Shown: piece after piece, positions 27,489-36,477 of the stretch
Numbering within the stretch: the first letter of the stretch is position 1
Layout of the letters: the number at the start of each line of letters is the position of its first letter
Assembly (NCBI RefSeq): GCF_025950095.1
Contig: NZ_JAPDDR010000002.1
Location: forward strand, 496,001-560,000
Reading direction: 5' to 3'
Length of the DNA stretch: 64,000 nt
Source of the DNA: Luteolibacter rhizosphaerae
Lineage (GTDB): Bacteria > Verrucomicrobiota > Verrucomicrobiia > Verrucomicrobiales > Akkermansiaceae
Made by a program: the position numbers and the translations under genes
The notes under the pieces: generated by a model
What the model saw: the letters and a program-made list of their open reading frames with translations, nothing else
What the model was told of the DNA's origin: nothing
The model's database searches: none

Positions 27489-28076
27489 ATGAAATGCGCG
27501 CTTTTGCTTATCGACGTCATCAATGACATGGACTTCCCCGGTGGCGAAAGGCTTTTGAAACGTGCACTGCCCGCGGCACAAAGGCTGTCGTCACTCCGGA
27601 ACCGCGCGCGCGCCGCCGGCATTCCGATTATATACGTGAATGATAATTTCGGACGGTGGAATTCCGATTTCCAGTCGCAAATCCGCCGCTGTGTTTCAAC
27701 CGGATCTACGGGAAAGGACGTGGTATCGCTTCTGATGCCTGAAGAGGAGGACTACTTCGTCCTCAAACCTAAACACTCCGGCTTCTACTCGTCCTCCCTC
27801 GAGGTGCTGTTGAACTTCCTCGCAATCGATACCTTGATCTTGAGCGGCTTCGCAGCCGATATTTGCGTTCTTTATACGGCGAACGATGCCTACATGAGGG
27901 ACTATCACTTGATCATCGCCAGCGACTGCGTCGCGTCTGAGACGGACGAAGGCACTAATATCGCACTGGATCACATGAACGAGAGGCTGAGGGCCGAAGT
28001 CGTTTTGGGGGCGAATATCGACTTGAGGTTGTGCAAGGAGGCTCCTGAGGCCGAACGCACTGAGCGAGCCCGCTGA
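27489..28076 (+). CDS. Isochorismatase-family cysteine hydrolase
   Basis: The 195-residue protein has the catalytic triad of the family: Asp in LLLIDVINDMDFPGG, Lys in VLKPKHSGFYSS, and Cys in SGFAADICVLYTANDA. The family hydrolyses amides or vinyl ethers; nicotinamidase-like and isochorismatase-like activities both occur, and the substrate cannot be told. A good ribosome binding site (GGAGGGG) lies just before ATG 27489, which decides the start against the in-frame TTG at 27474. It is cytoplasmic and fits in the run that ends with manganese catalase. Confidence 0.85.
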   Translation: MKCALLLIDVINDMDFPGGERLLKRALPAAQRLSSLRNRARAAGIPIIYVNDNFGRWNSDFQSQIRRCVSTGSTGKDVVSLLMPEEEDYFVLKPKHSGFYSSSLEVLLNFLAIDTLILSGFAADICVLYTANDAYMRDYHLIIASDCVASETDEGTNIALDHMNERLRAEVVLGANIDLRLCKEAPEAERTERAR

Positions 28077-28130
28077 GTGGTATTGGCACGCCACTTGCGA
28101 AAGCGAGCTCTCCAACCCCAACGCACAACG

Positions 28131-28616
28131 ATGAAAACCGCACAGAACGACATTGCCGACTGGCTTAGAGATGCACATGCCATGGAAGCCAACCTTGCTG
28201 ATATGCTCAAAGGCCAGGTGGAGCACTTAGGTGATTACCCGGAGCTTCAGGCCGGTGTCGCCGCCCACGCCGAGGAGTCCCTCCGCCACGCCCAAATGGT
28301 GGAAGCAGCATTGACCTCCCTCGGGGAGGATACCAGCAGCCTCAAGGATGGAGTGGCAAAACTATCGGGAAAATTGAGTCCCTTGGGCATTGGCATGGCC
28401 TCGGATGCTCCCGTTAAGATTGTCCTCTCAAACTACGCTGCTGAACATTTCGAGATCGCCTGTTACAGATCGCTCGAGGCTGCCGCCGAGGGGGCGGGGT
28501 TTACCGAGATCGCAGAGACATGCCGTGCGATTCTGGGCGACGAGGAACGAATGGCTGCGACATTGGAACCCCTCATTCCTCAGATCACTCGCACTCACCT
28601 CTCAGCTCGTGCCTGA
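28131..28616 (+). CDS. DUF892 (YciE/YciF) ferritin-like protein
   Basis: The 161-residue protein (MKTAQNDIADWLRDAHAMEA) is a four-helix ferritin-like bundle. It has HAEESLRHAQMVEAALTSLG in the second helix, NYAAEHFEIACYRSLEAAAE in the third, and LGDEERMAATLEP in the last; the histidines and glutamates are placed as in DUF892 metal sites. It is intact, unlike the copy at 9289. ATG 28131 is chosen because the earlier residues of the frame are not family-like. It lies 34 bases before the manganese catalase gene, consistent with a joint oxidative-stress role. Confidence 0.85.
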   Translation: MKTAQNDIADWLRDAHAMEANLADMLKGQVEHLGDYPELQAGVAAHAEESLRHAQMVEAALTSLGEDTSSLKDGVAKLSGKLSPLGIGMASDAPVKIVLSNYAAEHFEIACYRSLEAAAEGAGFTEIAETCRAILGDEERMAATLEPLIPQITRTHLSARA

Positions 28617-28650
28617 AGTTTCGACCTAAACCCCTCAACCTGATTATATC

Positions 28651-29586
28651 ATGTTCTACCACGCTCAAAAATTAATCAATCCTATCGTTGCAGACGAACC
28701 CGACCCGTCAGCGGCGAACGCTCTTCAAGAGGGCCTTGGAGGTCAGTTCGGCGAGATGCGCACAATGATGCAGTATCTATTCCAGAGCTTCAACTTCCGG
28801 GGAGATGGGAAGGCCTACCACGACCTGATCCAAGGAATTGCCATCGAGGAAATCAGTCACGTGGAGTTGATCTCCAAAACTATTTCCCGGTTGCTTGATG
28901 GGGCGCCGGAATACCATGGCAAAAAATTTGATGTCCCCGGTAAGGGCGGCGCGGCAACCATGGAGATGGCGAAGGAGCAACAAAATCCCCATCATTTCAT
29001 CGTCGGTGCCCAAGGTGCGCTCCCTGTAGACGCGGCTGGCAATCCTTGGTGTGGAAGCTATGTCCATTGTAACGGGAACCTAATCCTCGATCTCCTCGAC
29101 AACCTTGTGCTGGAATCCACGGGGCGCCTTCAAAAGTGCCGCATCTACCAAATGTCTAAAAACAAGACCCTGCGCGCCACGGTGGCATTCCTGATCGCAC
29201 GGGACGAAGCCCATGAGATGGCTTTCGCAAAAGCGCTGGAGACGCTTGGGGTCGACTGGGCCAAGATCCTGCCGATTCCGAAATTCGATTCCTCGAAGTA
29301 TCCCGAGGTCAAGAAGCTGATCGATGCAGGCATTAACCGTGAGCAGTATCACTTCCGGTTGGACGGGTCTCAAATGGCAGCGATTTTCAGCGGTCCGGCT
29401 CCGGCGAATGACGGCACGGAGCTTATTACTCTTGCTGAGCCCAAACAATCCTATCCCGACCCCGGAGCTCCGGAACGCCCGGAAGAGTTCGCCCCCGGAC
29501 TCGATCCAGAGTTGCAGGCTTTGGCTGACGCGCTTGTAGAGGTAAAGGTTAAGATTCAAAAGTCCGCAAAGGAGTCGAAGGAATGA
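28651..29586 (+). CDS. Manganese catalase
   Basis: The 311-residue protein starts MFYHAQKLINPIVADEPDP and shows the dimanganese ligands of non-heme catalase: FGEMRTMMQYLFQSF, AIEEISHVELI, and RDEAHEMAF with glutamates and histidines in the expected places. The enzyme disproportionates hydrogen peroxide in the cytoplasm. The C-terminal 70 residues (PGAPERPEEFAPGLDPE and a Lys-rich end) form the usual extended tail. It follows the DUF892 gene closely. Confidence 0.93.
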   Translation: MFYHAQKLINPIVADEPDPSAANALQEGLGGQFGEMRTMMQYLFQSFNFRGDGKAYHDLIQGIAIEEISHVELISKTISRLLDGAPEYHGKKFDVPGKGGAATMEMAKEQQNPHHFIVGAQGALPVDAAGNPWCGSYVHCNGNLILDLLDNLVLESTGRLQKCRIYQMSKNKTLRATVAFLIARDEAHEMAFAKALETLGVDWAKILPIPKFDSSKYPEVKKLIDAGINREQYHFRLDGSQMAAIFSGPAPANDGTELITLAEPKQSYPDPGAPERPEEFAPGLDPELQALADALVEVKVKIQKSAKESKE

Positions 29587-31116
29587 GTCCCCGCGGGCAT
29601 CCATTCCGACTCGAGATGCGAAGCGGATCCTGACGCCACCCTTGGGTTAAGGCTCAATACGTGTGATAGTGGGCGCGGGTCGAATTCAGCCTCAGGTGGC
29701 TCCGCCTCATCAAGGACTTTCACGGCCGACATCCGAGACCAGGGCACAACTATGTCAGCTAGTGTTTCGACGATGCGACGCCCCCTTGGCGAGGAACTCT
29801 TGATGAAATTGTGAAGGCCCGCAAGGCAAGGGGAAATGGACTATCCCAGTTCGACCCCCGGGTCTTCTGATCCATCTCCATAGAAAAGCGCTCAGCGCGG
29901 ACTTGTCCCCCCTCTTTCTGTCGGCTCTCGCGAGATGCGCTTCGGGGCGCGGCGCATGCCACCTGCGGCGCCGCCATCGCCTTCTCGCTGATACGTTGCC
30001 CCGGATTCAAGCCCGCCTGCCGCTTTCAAGCCGGTAGGCGGGTGCTTTTTGGAGATGACCCAAGCTAGACGTGCGCGAGTTGGGCGCAGGGAGCGAACGG
30101 CCCTGCGACCACCACCTTCACGCTGGATAGTCCGGTGGGTTACTTCGGCCTGTGGTGGTGGGGGGACAACAGAACGTGCTGGAATCCTACTCGGGCACGG
30201 ACCTCGTGGCGCGCTTTTCACCCACCGCTTTCGTAGGCTCGGTGGTGATCATCGAGAAGCACTCTCCCCGATCCTCCTCCTCGCCCCAGACCTCAGCCAT
30301 CAGGATTACCTTGTTGCCGGTCCTGGTGAACCGGAGCTGCATAATCCCGCCGCCGCCACCCTGTAACCTTCCCAAGAATGCAGACGCGGAAATGAATCAC
30401 CTGATCGATTTGAACTGGTTTCGCCCGAGTCCGATTTTCAGTTGGTCTTTGCGGGAATACCCCCACCCGGGGCTTTTTCTGGCCGCGCGGCGTGTAGCGA
30501 AAAACCTCATGACATCAGGCGGAAAGTGGGGTCGGGGAGAGTCACCGTGCCCGCAGCGTCGGCCGGACGATCCGATTACTTTTCTTACTCGAACATCGAG
30601 GCCTCCAGCGCGTTGGCGACGAAACACTCCACGTCGAAGCCGTGTGTTCGATTTCGTTGGCTGTGCTCATTTGCCAAAACCATAGCATCACGGTCAACGC
30701 CGAGTGCCTGCTCGTCGGGCTGCAATGGTTGCCTACATTAGTGGGATCGGACCCGATTTGGCGGAATGCTATGATTGGCGAATATAGCCCCGACAATCTC
30801 TATCCGCGTGGACGGAGCGGCGTTGGAAAGTTGGGGGAGAAGGTATCCAAAGTCGTGGCGATGATCCATTGGGCAGTACAGCAGTGGTTGCGCGCCCCAA
30901 AAAACCTTTCGGTTGCTCGTTCCAGGACCTGGACCCTCTCTGACGGGGCGGCCGTCGGGGTTGCCTTTGAATGCCGTGAGAACGGGGCTTCGCAAAAAAC
31001 AATCTCACCGTGCGGAGTGCATCACCGAAAACTTAAGAAGGCTGAAACGCCTGCGCTCCAAAGGGCCATCCTGTAATGCCACCACCATCCGGCATGATCT
31101 GCGCGACAGGAATCCG
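29587..31116. other. Long gene-poor stretch between catalase and Ku
   Basis: About 1.5 kb with no gene I can support. It contains the terminator-like hairpin at 30012-30050. A minus-strand frame open from 30585 up to 30737 (ending FVANALEASMFE) has protein-like composition but no start codon. A short minus-strand ORF lies at 30187-30375. These look like remains of decayed genes. The last 100 bases should hold the Ku promoter. Confidence 0.5.
30012..30050 (+). terminator. Hairpin with T-run
   Basis: Eleven bases CCCGCCTGCCG pair with CGGTAGGCGGG (one G-T wobble) around a nine-base loop, followed by TGCTTTTT. This has the form of an intrinsic plus-strand terminator. It lies about 430 bases after the catalase gene, so it may belong to a lost gene. 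Confidence 0.55.
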
Positions 31117-32031
31117 ATGGCGCGATCTATTTGGAAAGGGGCAATCGCTTTCGGTCTCGTAAACATCCCGGTGGGTCTGACCAGTGCCGAGGAGCCTGAA
31201 GCGGAGGTCGGCCTTCATATGGTCGATAAGAAGAACAACGCCAGGATCCGGTATAAGAAGGTGAATGCTGAAACTGATGAGGAGGTGCCTTGGGACCGGA
31301 TTGTGAAAGGCTATGAGCATGAAGAGGGGCACTATGTCCTCTTCGATGACAAGGAGCTTGATTCAGTGCAGCCGGAGCTGACGAAAACCATCGAGATCAA
31401 ACAGTTCGTCGACCTTGCCGATATCGAGCCGTTGCTTTACGAAAAGCCTTATTACCTGGAGCCGGAGAAGCGTGGTATGAAAGCGTACGCCCTGCTGCGC
31501 GAAACACTTCGGCAGACCGGCAAGGCAGGGATTTCCCGTGTGGTGATCCGGACCAAGGAATACCTTGCCGCGATGTTCGTTCGTGACGACGTCATCGTCC
31601 TCGAACTTATGCGCTTTCCCGACGAGGTGAAGCCAGCCTCCAAGCTCGATTTACCATCAAGTAAGGATTCAAAATTCGAGCCCTCCAAGAAGGAGTTGGA
31701 GCTTGCGAAGAATCTCGTCGACCAAATGACCGAGGAGTGGAACCCGGAGGACCACCACGACGAGTATCAGGCCAAGCTGATGGAGTACATCGATGAAAAG
31801 ATTAAAAAAGGTGCGAGTGCCGCGGTGAAAGGCGGAGATCGCGAGAAGGAAGGATCGGTCACCGCGAGTAACACCATCGATCTTGCCGCTTACCTAGAGC
31901 GAAGCATCTTGGGCGGGAAAGGCTCCAAGAGCGGCGGTGTGGCACCCGCCAAAAAATCAGCGGCCAAGAAGGCGGCTAAAAAACTGCCGAAGAAAGCGTC
32001 CGCGAAGAAGGCAGCAAAGAAGTCCGCGTGA
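31117..32031 (+). CDS. ku: Ku-like DNA end-binding protein
   Basis: The 304-residue protein begins MARSIWKGAIAFGLVNIPV, the standard bacterial Ku N terminus, and has a full Ku core (LHMVDKKNNARIRYKKVN, RGMKAYALLRETLRQ, LELMRFPDE). The homodimer rings DNA ends and recruits LigD in non-homologous end joining. A Lys/Ala-rich tail of about 30 residues (KKSAAKKAAKKLPKK) follows the core, as in Ku proteins with an extended DNA-binding C terminus. ATG 31117 is chosen because upstream codons of the open frame are not family-like. It heads the operon with the gene at 32038 and the LigD fusion. Confidence 0.95.
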   Translation: MARSIWKGAIAFGLVNIPVGLTSAEEPEAEVGLHMVDKKNNARIRYKKVNAETDEEVPWDRIVKGYEHEEGHYVLFDDKELDSVQPELTKTIEIKQFVDLADIEPLLYEKPYYLEPEKRGMKAYALLRETLRQTGKAGISRVVIRTKEYLAAMFVRDDVIVLELMRFPDEVKPASKLDLPSSKDSKFEPSKKELELAKNLVDQMTEEWNPEDHHDEYQAKLMEYIDEKIKKGASAAVKGGDREKEGSVTASNTIDLAAYLERSILGGKGSKSGGVAPAKKSAAKKAAKKLPKKASAKKAAKKSA

Positions 32032-32037
32032 TTGCCT

Positions 32038-32406
32038 ATGTCCATTACCGCCATCGAAGGGCTCGCAGACTTGGGAATGTGGGACGATGCATGGGTGGCA
32101 TTGGATGGCCTCAGCCCTGGTGAACGTTCCACTCCGGCCGCCCTTCGCCTCCGCTTGCGATGCTGTCCGCGAACGCATGCATGGGCGTTGGGAGAAGCGG
32201 TGGCCGGAATGCTCCGGAACGGGCCCACCGCGGACCGCAACGCCGCAGCGGTGTTCTACCACGCCAATGCTCGCCGGCTTATCAACGCAGGAGACCGGCC
32301 CGGCGCGGCGGCGTCGGTTTCAGCTGCGATTGAAACGTGGCCGGACTATCACATGGCGATCATGCTAGATCCCTTGCTAAACTGTGATGGGCAGGAGCCT
32401 CGCTGA
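32038..32406 (+). CDS. Small helical-repeat-like protein between Ku and LigD
   Basis: The 122-residue protein (MSITAIEGLADLGMWDDAWV) has alternating short helices with TPR-like spacing (WDDAWVALDGLSPGE, AAAVFYHANARRLINAGDRP). I do not recognise a family. It starts six bases after Ku and ends 27 bases before the LigD fusion, so it is expressed with the end-joining enzymes and may bind one of them. There is no signal or membrane segment. Confidence 0.65.
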   Translation: MSITAIEGLADLGMWDDAWVALDGLSPGERSTPAALRLRLRCCPRTHAWALGEAVAGMLRNGPTADRNAAAVFYHANARRLINAGDRPGAAASVSAAIETWPDYHMAIMLDPLLNCDGQEPR

Positions 32407-32433
32407 GCCCCGTACACCGAAGTCAGGAGCGTC

Positions 32434-35400
32434 ATGAAAATCGCGACCTTCAACGTCAACGGGGTCAACGGACGTCTGCCGGTACTGCTGCGTTGGCTCC
32501 AAGAAGCGAAGCCGGACGTGGTGTGCCTTCAGGAATTGAAGGCGTCACACGAAAAGTTCCCGATCTCGGCGATCCGGGACGCCGGCTATGGCGCTGTATG
32601 GCAGGGCCAGAAGAGCTGGAACGGCGTTGCGATCCTAGCGCGCGGATCCGAACCCCTTGAGACCCGCAGAGGGCTGCCCGGCGATCCGGACGACACTCAC
32701 AGCCGATATCTGGAAGCGGCCGTGGACGGGCTGCTCGTGGGATGTCTTTACCTGCCGAACGGTAACCCTGCCCCCGGGGCGAAGTTCGAATACAAGCTCC
32801 GGTGGTTCGACCGGCTGCTTGAACACGCCCACGGACTTCTCTGTCGGGATCTGCCGATTGTCCTGGCGGGGGACTACAACGTGATGCCCACGGAGTTGGA
32901 TGTCTACAAGCCGGAGAAGTGGGTTGATGACGCACTGTTCCGGCCGGAGGTCCGCGAGTGTTTTCGAAAGCTGGTCGACCAAGGATGGGCCGATGCGATT
33001 CGCGCTCTCCATCCCGACGAGCGGATCTACACGTTTTGGGACTACCTGCGGAATGCCTATGGCCGCAACGCCGGACTTCGGCTCGATCACCTCCTGCTCA
33101 GCCCCAAGCTCGCGACTCGGCTGGTAAGAGCGGAAGTAGACAAAGAGGTGCGTGGTTGGGAGAAGGCAAGCGATCACGCACCGGTGTGGATCGAACTCGG
33201 GAAGGCGAAAGTCCGAGCGAAAGCGCAAAAGAAGGCCGCAGCGAGGCGCGCGAAGACGAAGGACTCGGAGCAGTCCGAGGCTGCGTCTCCGCTGGGCAAG
33301 TACAAGGCGAAGCGGAACTTCGCAAAAACGCCGGAGCCCGGCCCTCAGATCGGGGATGCCTCAGGTCGCTCATTCGTGGTGCAAGAACATCACGCGCGGC
33401 GGCATCATTTCGACTTCCGGCTTGAGATTGACGGCGTTCTCGTGAGTTGGGCGGTCCCGAAGGGTATTCCCGAAGATCTCGTTGCGAAGCGCCTTGCCGT
33501 CCACGTTGAGGACCATCCGCTGGAATATGGGAAGTTCGAGGGCGTGATCCCTGAAGGTAACTATGGTGCCGGCACGGTGGCGATCTGGGACAAGGGGACG
33601 TGGGAGCCGATGGACAAGGGATGGCGGAAGGACTTCGCGAAGGGCACTCTGAAGTTCCATCTCCGGGGTGATCGCTTGAGCGGCCCCTACTTGCTTGCCC
33701 GGATGAAGGAGGAACCGAATTGGATGCTGAAGAAGCTGGAGCCCTCCACGCATCCGCAGCCCAGCTTTGAAGCCGAGCGGGAGACGCCGCGGTATGTAGC
33801 TCCCCAGCTGGCGCAGGTCGTATCCACAGTTCCCGCCGGCCGCGACGTCGTCCACGAACTCAAATTCGACGGGTATCGGCTGATCGTCGTCAAGCACCGT
33901 GGCCAGCTGACGGTCTACACCCGCAATGGTCACGACTGGACCGACAAGTTCCGCCCTCTCGCGAAGCACCTGACAGCAGTCTCTAAGAAGGATTTCATCC
34001 TCGATGGAGAGGCTGTCGTCTGGGACGAGAAGGGGCGAAGCAATTTCGGAGATCTCCAAGCGGCCCTTAAGGGGCGTCCCAATGAGATATCCTTCGTTGC
34101 CTTCGACCTCCTGCACTTCGACGGCTTCAACTTGCGGGACTTGCCGCTTGCCGAACGGCAGAAGCGCTTGGCGGAGGTGGTCGGCGAAGAAGGGACGGTG
34201 AAACGCTCCACCACCTGGTCTCCTGAAATGGGTGCCGATCTCTACAGGCAGGCTTGCAAGCTGGGACTGGAGGGCATCATCACCAAGAAACTGAGTGGAA
34301 CCTACAAGCCCGGCGACCGGCGGGACTGGACGAAATCAAAATGCCGTCCCCGCCAGGAGTTCATCGTGTGCGGCTATACGCCACCTAAAAGCTCATTGCC
34401 GGGGTTTTCATCGCTGGTCCTCGGGACATTTGAAAACGGGAAGCTTGTTCCTCGTGGCAAGGTCGGCACCGGGTTCACTGAGGATGACCGGCGGGAATAT
34501 TTGGCATTGTTGAAGCCGCTCAAGACCAGCAAGCCCGCGTTCCCGTTTGATGAGGAGGTGATTTGGCTGAAGCCCATCAAGGTTGCAGAGGTGGTGTTTG
34601 CCGAGATCACCCGGGATGGATCCGTGCGACAGGCTTCGTTCGTTGCATTTCGGGAGGACAAGAGCCCGGATGAGGTCCACATGGATGCGGTCCAGACCGC
34701 GACTGCTGACGGCAAGGGGGCGAAGGTGGCCGGGATCGCGATCAGCAATCCGGACCGGATGGTCTTTCCCGGCGACGGGGTGGCCAAGCTGGAGGTCGCC
34801 AAGTATTACGAGCGGGTTGGAGAGCTGATGCTCCCCTTTGTGGCCAACCGGCCTCTCGCGTTGTTGCGGGCACCGGCGGGAATTACAGGCGAACTGTTCT
34901 TCCAAAAGTCGTTCACCACCCACATACCCGACGGGGTGAAGCAGGCGAAGTTACCGGATGGCGACGACATCTTCTTCATCAAAGACGTGAAAGGCCTGGT
35001 CTCACTCGCGCAGTTCAGCGCCATCGAATTTCATCCGTGGGGTGCTCCTCTCAAGAATGTGGAGAAGCCTGACTTCCTGACGTGGGACCTGGATCCCGAG
35101 GAGTCCGTTCCGTGGAAGGAAGTGCTCGGCGCAGCGTTGCTGCTGCGCGACTTTCTTCGGGAGCGGGATCTCGAAACCGTTGTGAAGACCTCAGGGGGGA
35201 AGGGGCTTCACATCATGCTTCACCTGAAGCCGAACCACGATTGGACAGTGATGAAACCGTTTGCCAAGGCCGTTGCATCTGCCGTGGCAGCCTTCAATCC
35301 TTCGCGATTCACGGTCACCTCGACCAAGTCCAAACGGACCGGCCGAATCTACATCGACTGGATGCGGAACGGGCGCGGAGCGACATGCATCGCCCCATGG

Positions 35401-35577
35401 GGCCTTCGCGCCAGACCGGGCGCAACAGTCTCCATGCCCATCAATTGGGCCCAGTTGCCTGAGTTGGCGAAGGCCGGATTTACGATACACCAGCCGCCGG
35501 AGTACCCGAAAGAATGGGAACAGCTCCAGCCCCACACCATCCCGATGGCGCTGCTGAAAGACCTTGGGGTCGCTTGA
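32434..35577 (+). CDS. ligD: Exonuclease III fused to DNA ligase D (four-domain end-joining protein)
   Basis: This 1047-residue protein joins two enzymes. Residues 1-255 are a complete exonuclease III/AP endonuclease with catalytic residues N7, E34 (CLQELK), D147/N149 (LAGDYNV), D218 (LRLDHLLLS) and D247/H248 (SDHAP). A Lys/Ala-rich linker (256-285) leads to a LigD phosphoesterase domain (about 286-440) with H319, H325, D327, R329 and H361. Next is an ATP-dependent ligase (about 455-755) with nucleophile K477 in HELKFDGYR. The polymerase/primase domain (about 765-1047) has metal-binding D885/D887 (TWDLDPEE) and GGKGLH. LigD is normally PE-LIG-POL or POL-PE-LIG without ExoIII. All active sites look intact. 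It would process, fill and seal broken ends held by Ku. Confidence 0.93.
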   Translation: MKIATFNVNGVNGRLPVLLRWLQEAKPDVVCLQELKASHEKFPISAIRDAGYGAVWQGQKSWNGVAILARGSEPLETRRGLPGDPDDTHSRYLEAAVDGLLVGCLYLPNGNPAPGAKFEYKLRWFDRLLEHAHGLLCRDLPIVLAGDYNVMPTELDVYKPEKWVDDALFRPEVRECFRKLVDQGWADAIRALHPDERIYTFWDYLRNAYGRNAGLRLDHLLLSPKLATRLVRAEVDKEVRGWEKASDHAPVWIELGKAKVRAKAQKKAAARRAKTKDSEQSEAASPLGKYKAKRNFAKTPEPGPQIGDASGRSFVVQEHHARRHHFDFRLEIDGVLVSWAVPKGIPEDLVAKRLAVHVEDHPLEYGKFEGVIPEGNYGAGTVAIWDKGTWEPMDKGWRKDFAKGTLKFHLRGDRLSGPYLLARMKEEPNWMLKKLEPSTHPQPSFEAERETPRYVAPQLAQVVSTVPAGRDVVHELKFDGYRLIVVKHRGQLTVYTRNGHDWTDKFRPLAKHLTAVSKKDFILDGEAVVWDEKGRSNFGDLQAALKGRPNEISFVAFDLLHFDGFNLRDLPLAERQKRLAEVVGEEGTVKRSTTWSPEMGADLYRQACKLGLEGIITKKLSGTYKPGDRRDWTKSKCRPRQEFIVCGYTPPKSSLPGFSSLVLGTFENGKLVPRGKVGTGFTEDDRREYLALLKPLKTSKPAFPFDEEVIWLKPIKVAEVVFAEITRDGSVRQASFVAFREDKSPDEVHMDAVQTATADGKGAKVAGIAISNPDRMVFPGDGVAKLEVAKYYERVGELMLPFVANRPLALLRAPAGITGELFFQKSFTTHIPDGVKQAKLPDGDDIFFIKDVKGLVSLAQFSAIEFHPWGAPLKNVEKPDFLTWDLDPEESVPWKEVLGAALLLRDFLRERDLETVVKTSGGKGLHIMLHLKPNHDWTVMKPFAKAVASAVAAFNPSRFTVTSTKSKRTGRIYIDWMRNGRGATCIAPWGLRARPGATVSMPINWAQLPELAKAGFTIHQPPEYPKEWEQLQPHTIPMALLKDLGVA

Positions 35578-35588
35578 GAACCGGCGGG

Positions 35589-35765
35589 CTACTTACCAAG
35601 TTCCCGCCTGACGTCGTCCACCATCGGCCCGACCTTCTTGACCGCGTCCTTGAGCTGGTCAGGCGTTACCCCGAGCTTCTTCGACCAGTTGCGGACCTCG
35701 TAGTCTTCGTTCGTGTTGATCCGCTCCCGATCGGGCCCACCTGTTTTGGATTTGTCGTCTGACAT
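35589..35765 (-). CDS. DUF3606 small protein
   Basis: A 58-residue protein reads MSDDKSKTGGPDRERINTNE and then DYEVRNWSKKLGVTPDQL, ending RRELGK before TAG. This is the DUF3606 pattern: a basic/polar start with R-I-N, then W-x-x-x-x-G-V-x-x-x-x-L. The function is unknown; members are short and abundant in soil bacteria. It runs head-on into the LigD gene, ending eleven bases from its stop. Confidence 0.85.
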   Translation of the reverse strand: MSDDKSKTGGPDRERINTNEDYEVRNWSKKLGVTPDQLKDAVKKVGPMVDDVRRELGK

Positions 35766-35819
35766 GCCGGATCAGCTTACGCCAGACCTCGACGTTTGCA
35801 ACGGGCGGAGCGATCACGA

Positions 35820-36089
35820 TCATGACGGACACGGGTCATCGCGCAGTTCGAGTAGCCACGGTGCCTCGGCGACCAGCCGATCCCGCCCCTCCACCTGCAA
35901 GGCGGAGAGGAGTCGTTCGTCCACGACCAGCGGACAGGATGGAGCTGTCTCAAAAGGTTCCTCATTGGTCGGCCGGAAGTCCACCAGACCCGCGTCCTTG
36001 CCGACTTCCAGGGTCGCAAGCCACACTTCCCGCCCCACGTGAAGTTCTACACAGATCCCATCGTAGGCGTGCAATTCTTGAAGAGTCAC
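35820..36089 (-). CDS. Unknown 89-residue protein
   Basis: The frame (MTLQELHAYDGICVELHVGR, ending WLLELRDDPCPS) has a compact alpha/beta composition and no signal or membrane segment. I do not recognise it. It lies 54 bases upstream of the DUF3606 gene on the same strand and may be co-transcribed with it. Overlapping plus-strand frames look like shadows. Confidence 0.55.
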   Translation of the reverse strand: MTLQELHAYDGICVELHVGREVWLATLEVGKDAGLVDFRPTNEEPFETAPSCPLVVDERLLSALQVEGRDRLVAEAPWLLELRDDPCPS

Positions 36090-36239
36090 ACATTAGGTTA
36101 GAGCGTTATCGGGGGCAGCGCAACGTTACTGACACAACGAAACCGAGAATAGCGTGAAGCGCGAAAGACCAATCCCGTGGCGATAAAGCTGCCACTGGAC
36201 ATCGAGCCGCCCGAAAAGTTTTCGCCCGACCCCTACCCC

Positions 36240-36437
36240 CCACTACCCGGCGGGAAGGCCGGTGGGATCATGCGGATGGACGGCCAGTCGCCACGCGGTC
36301 TCCGACTCACTCCTAGAGTGCTCGACCATGGGCAGAGACTCATCGGGCGGTAAACCAATCCGGACGAGTAGCGAGGCCGCGAGGGTTCCGGTTCCTCGGA
36401 ATCAGTGCGGCCGGTGTCTCTCCGCGGTGGTTGCAAA
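36240..36437 (-). pseudogene. Decayed C-terminal fragment of a CX5R protein phosphatase
   Basis: On the minus strand one frame reads GTGTLAASLLVRIGLPPDES, then VEHSRSESETAWRLAV. It matches the intact phosphatase at 51158-51709 (GRTGTVAASLLVRIGLPPDD, then IERAGSEPETARQLEL). The part that should carry the catalytic HCAAGVGR is replaced by a stop-containing stretch, and no upstream domain is present. It is a remnant of a second copy, not a functional gene. Confidence 0.75.
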
Positions 36438-36477
36438 GTGTTGAAGTGAGGCCAAGTTCAGGCACTCCCAGAGTCTC

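Noticed and set aside
30187-30375. Minus-strand 62-codon frame with a weak resemblance to SRAP/YedK peptidase (SMITTEP)
   Set aside because: Only one short stretch fits, the catalytic Cys and the H-x-R-M-P motif are absent, and flanking frames do not extend the similarity.
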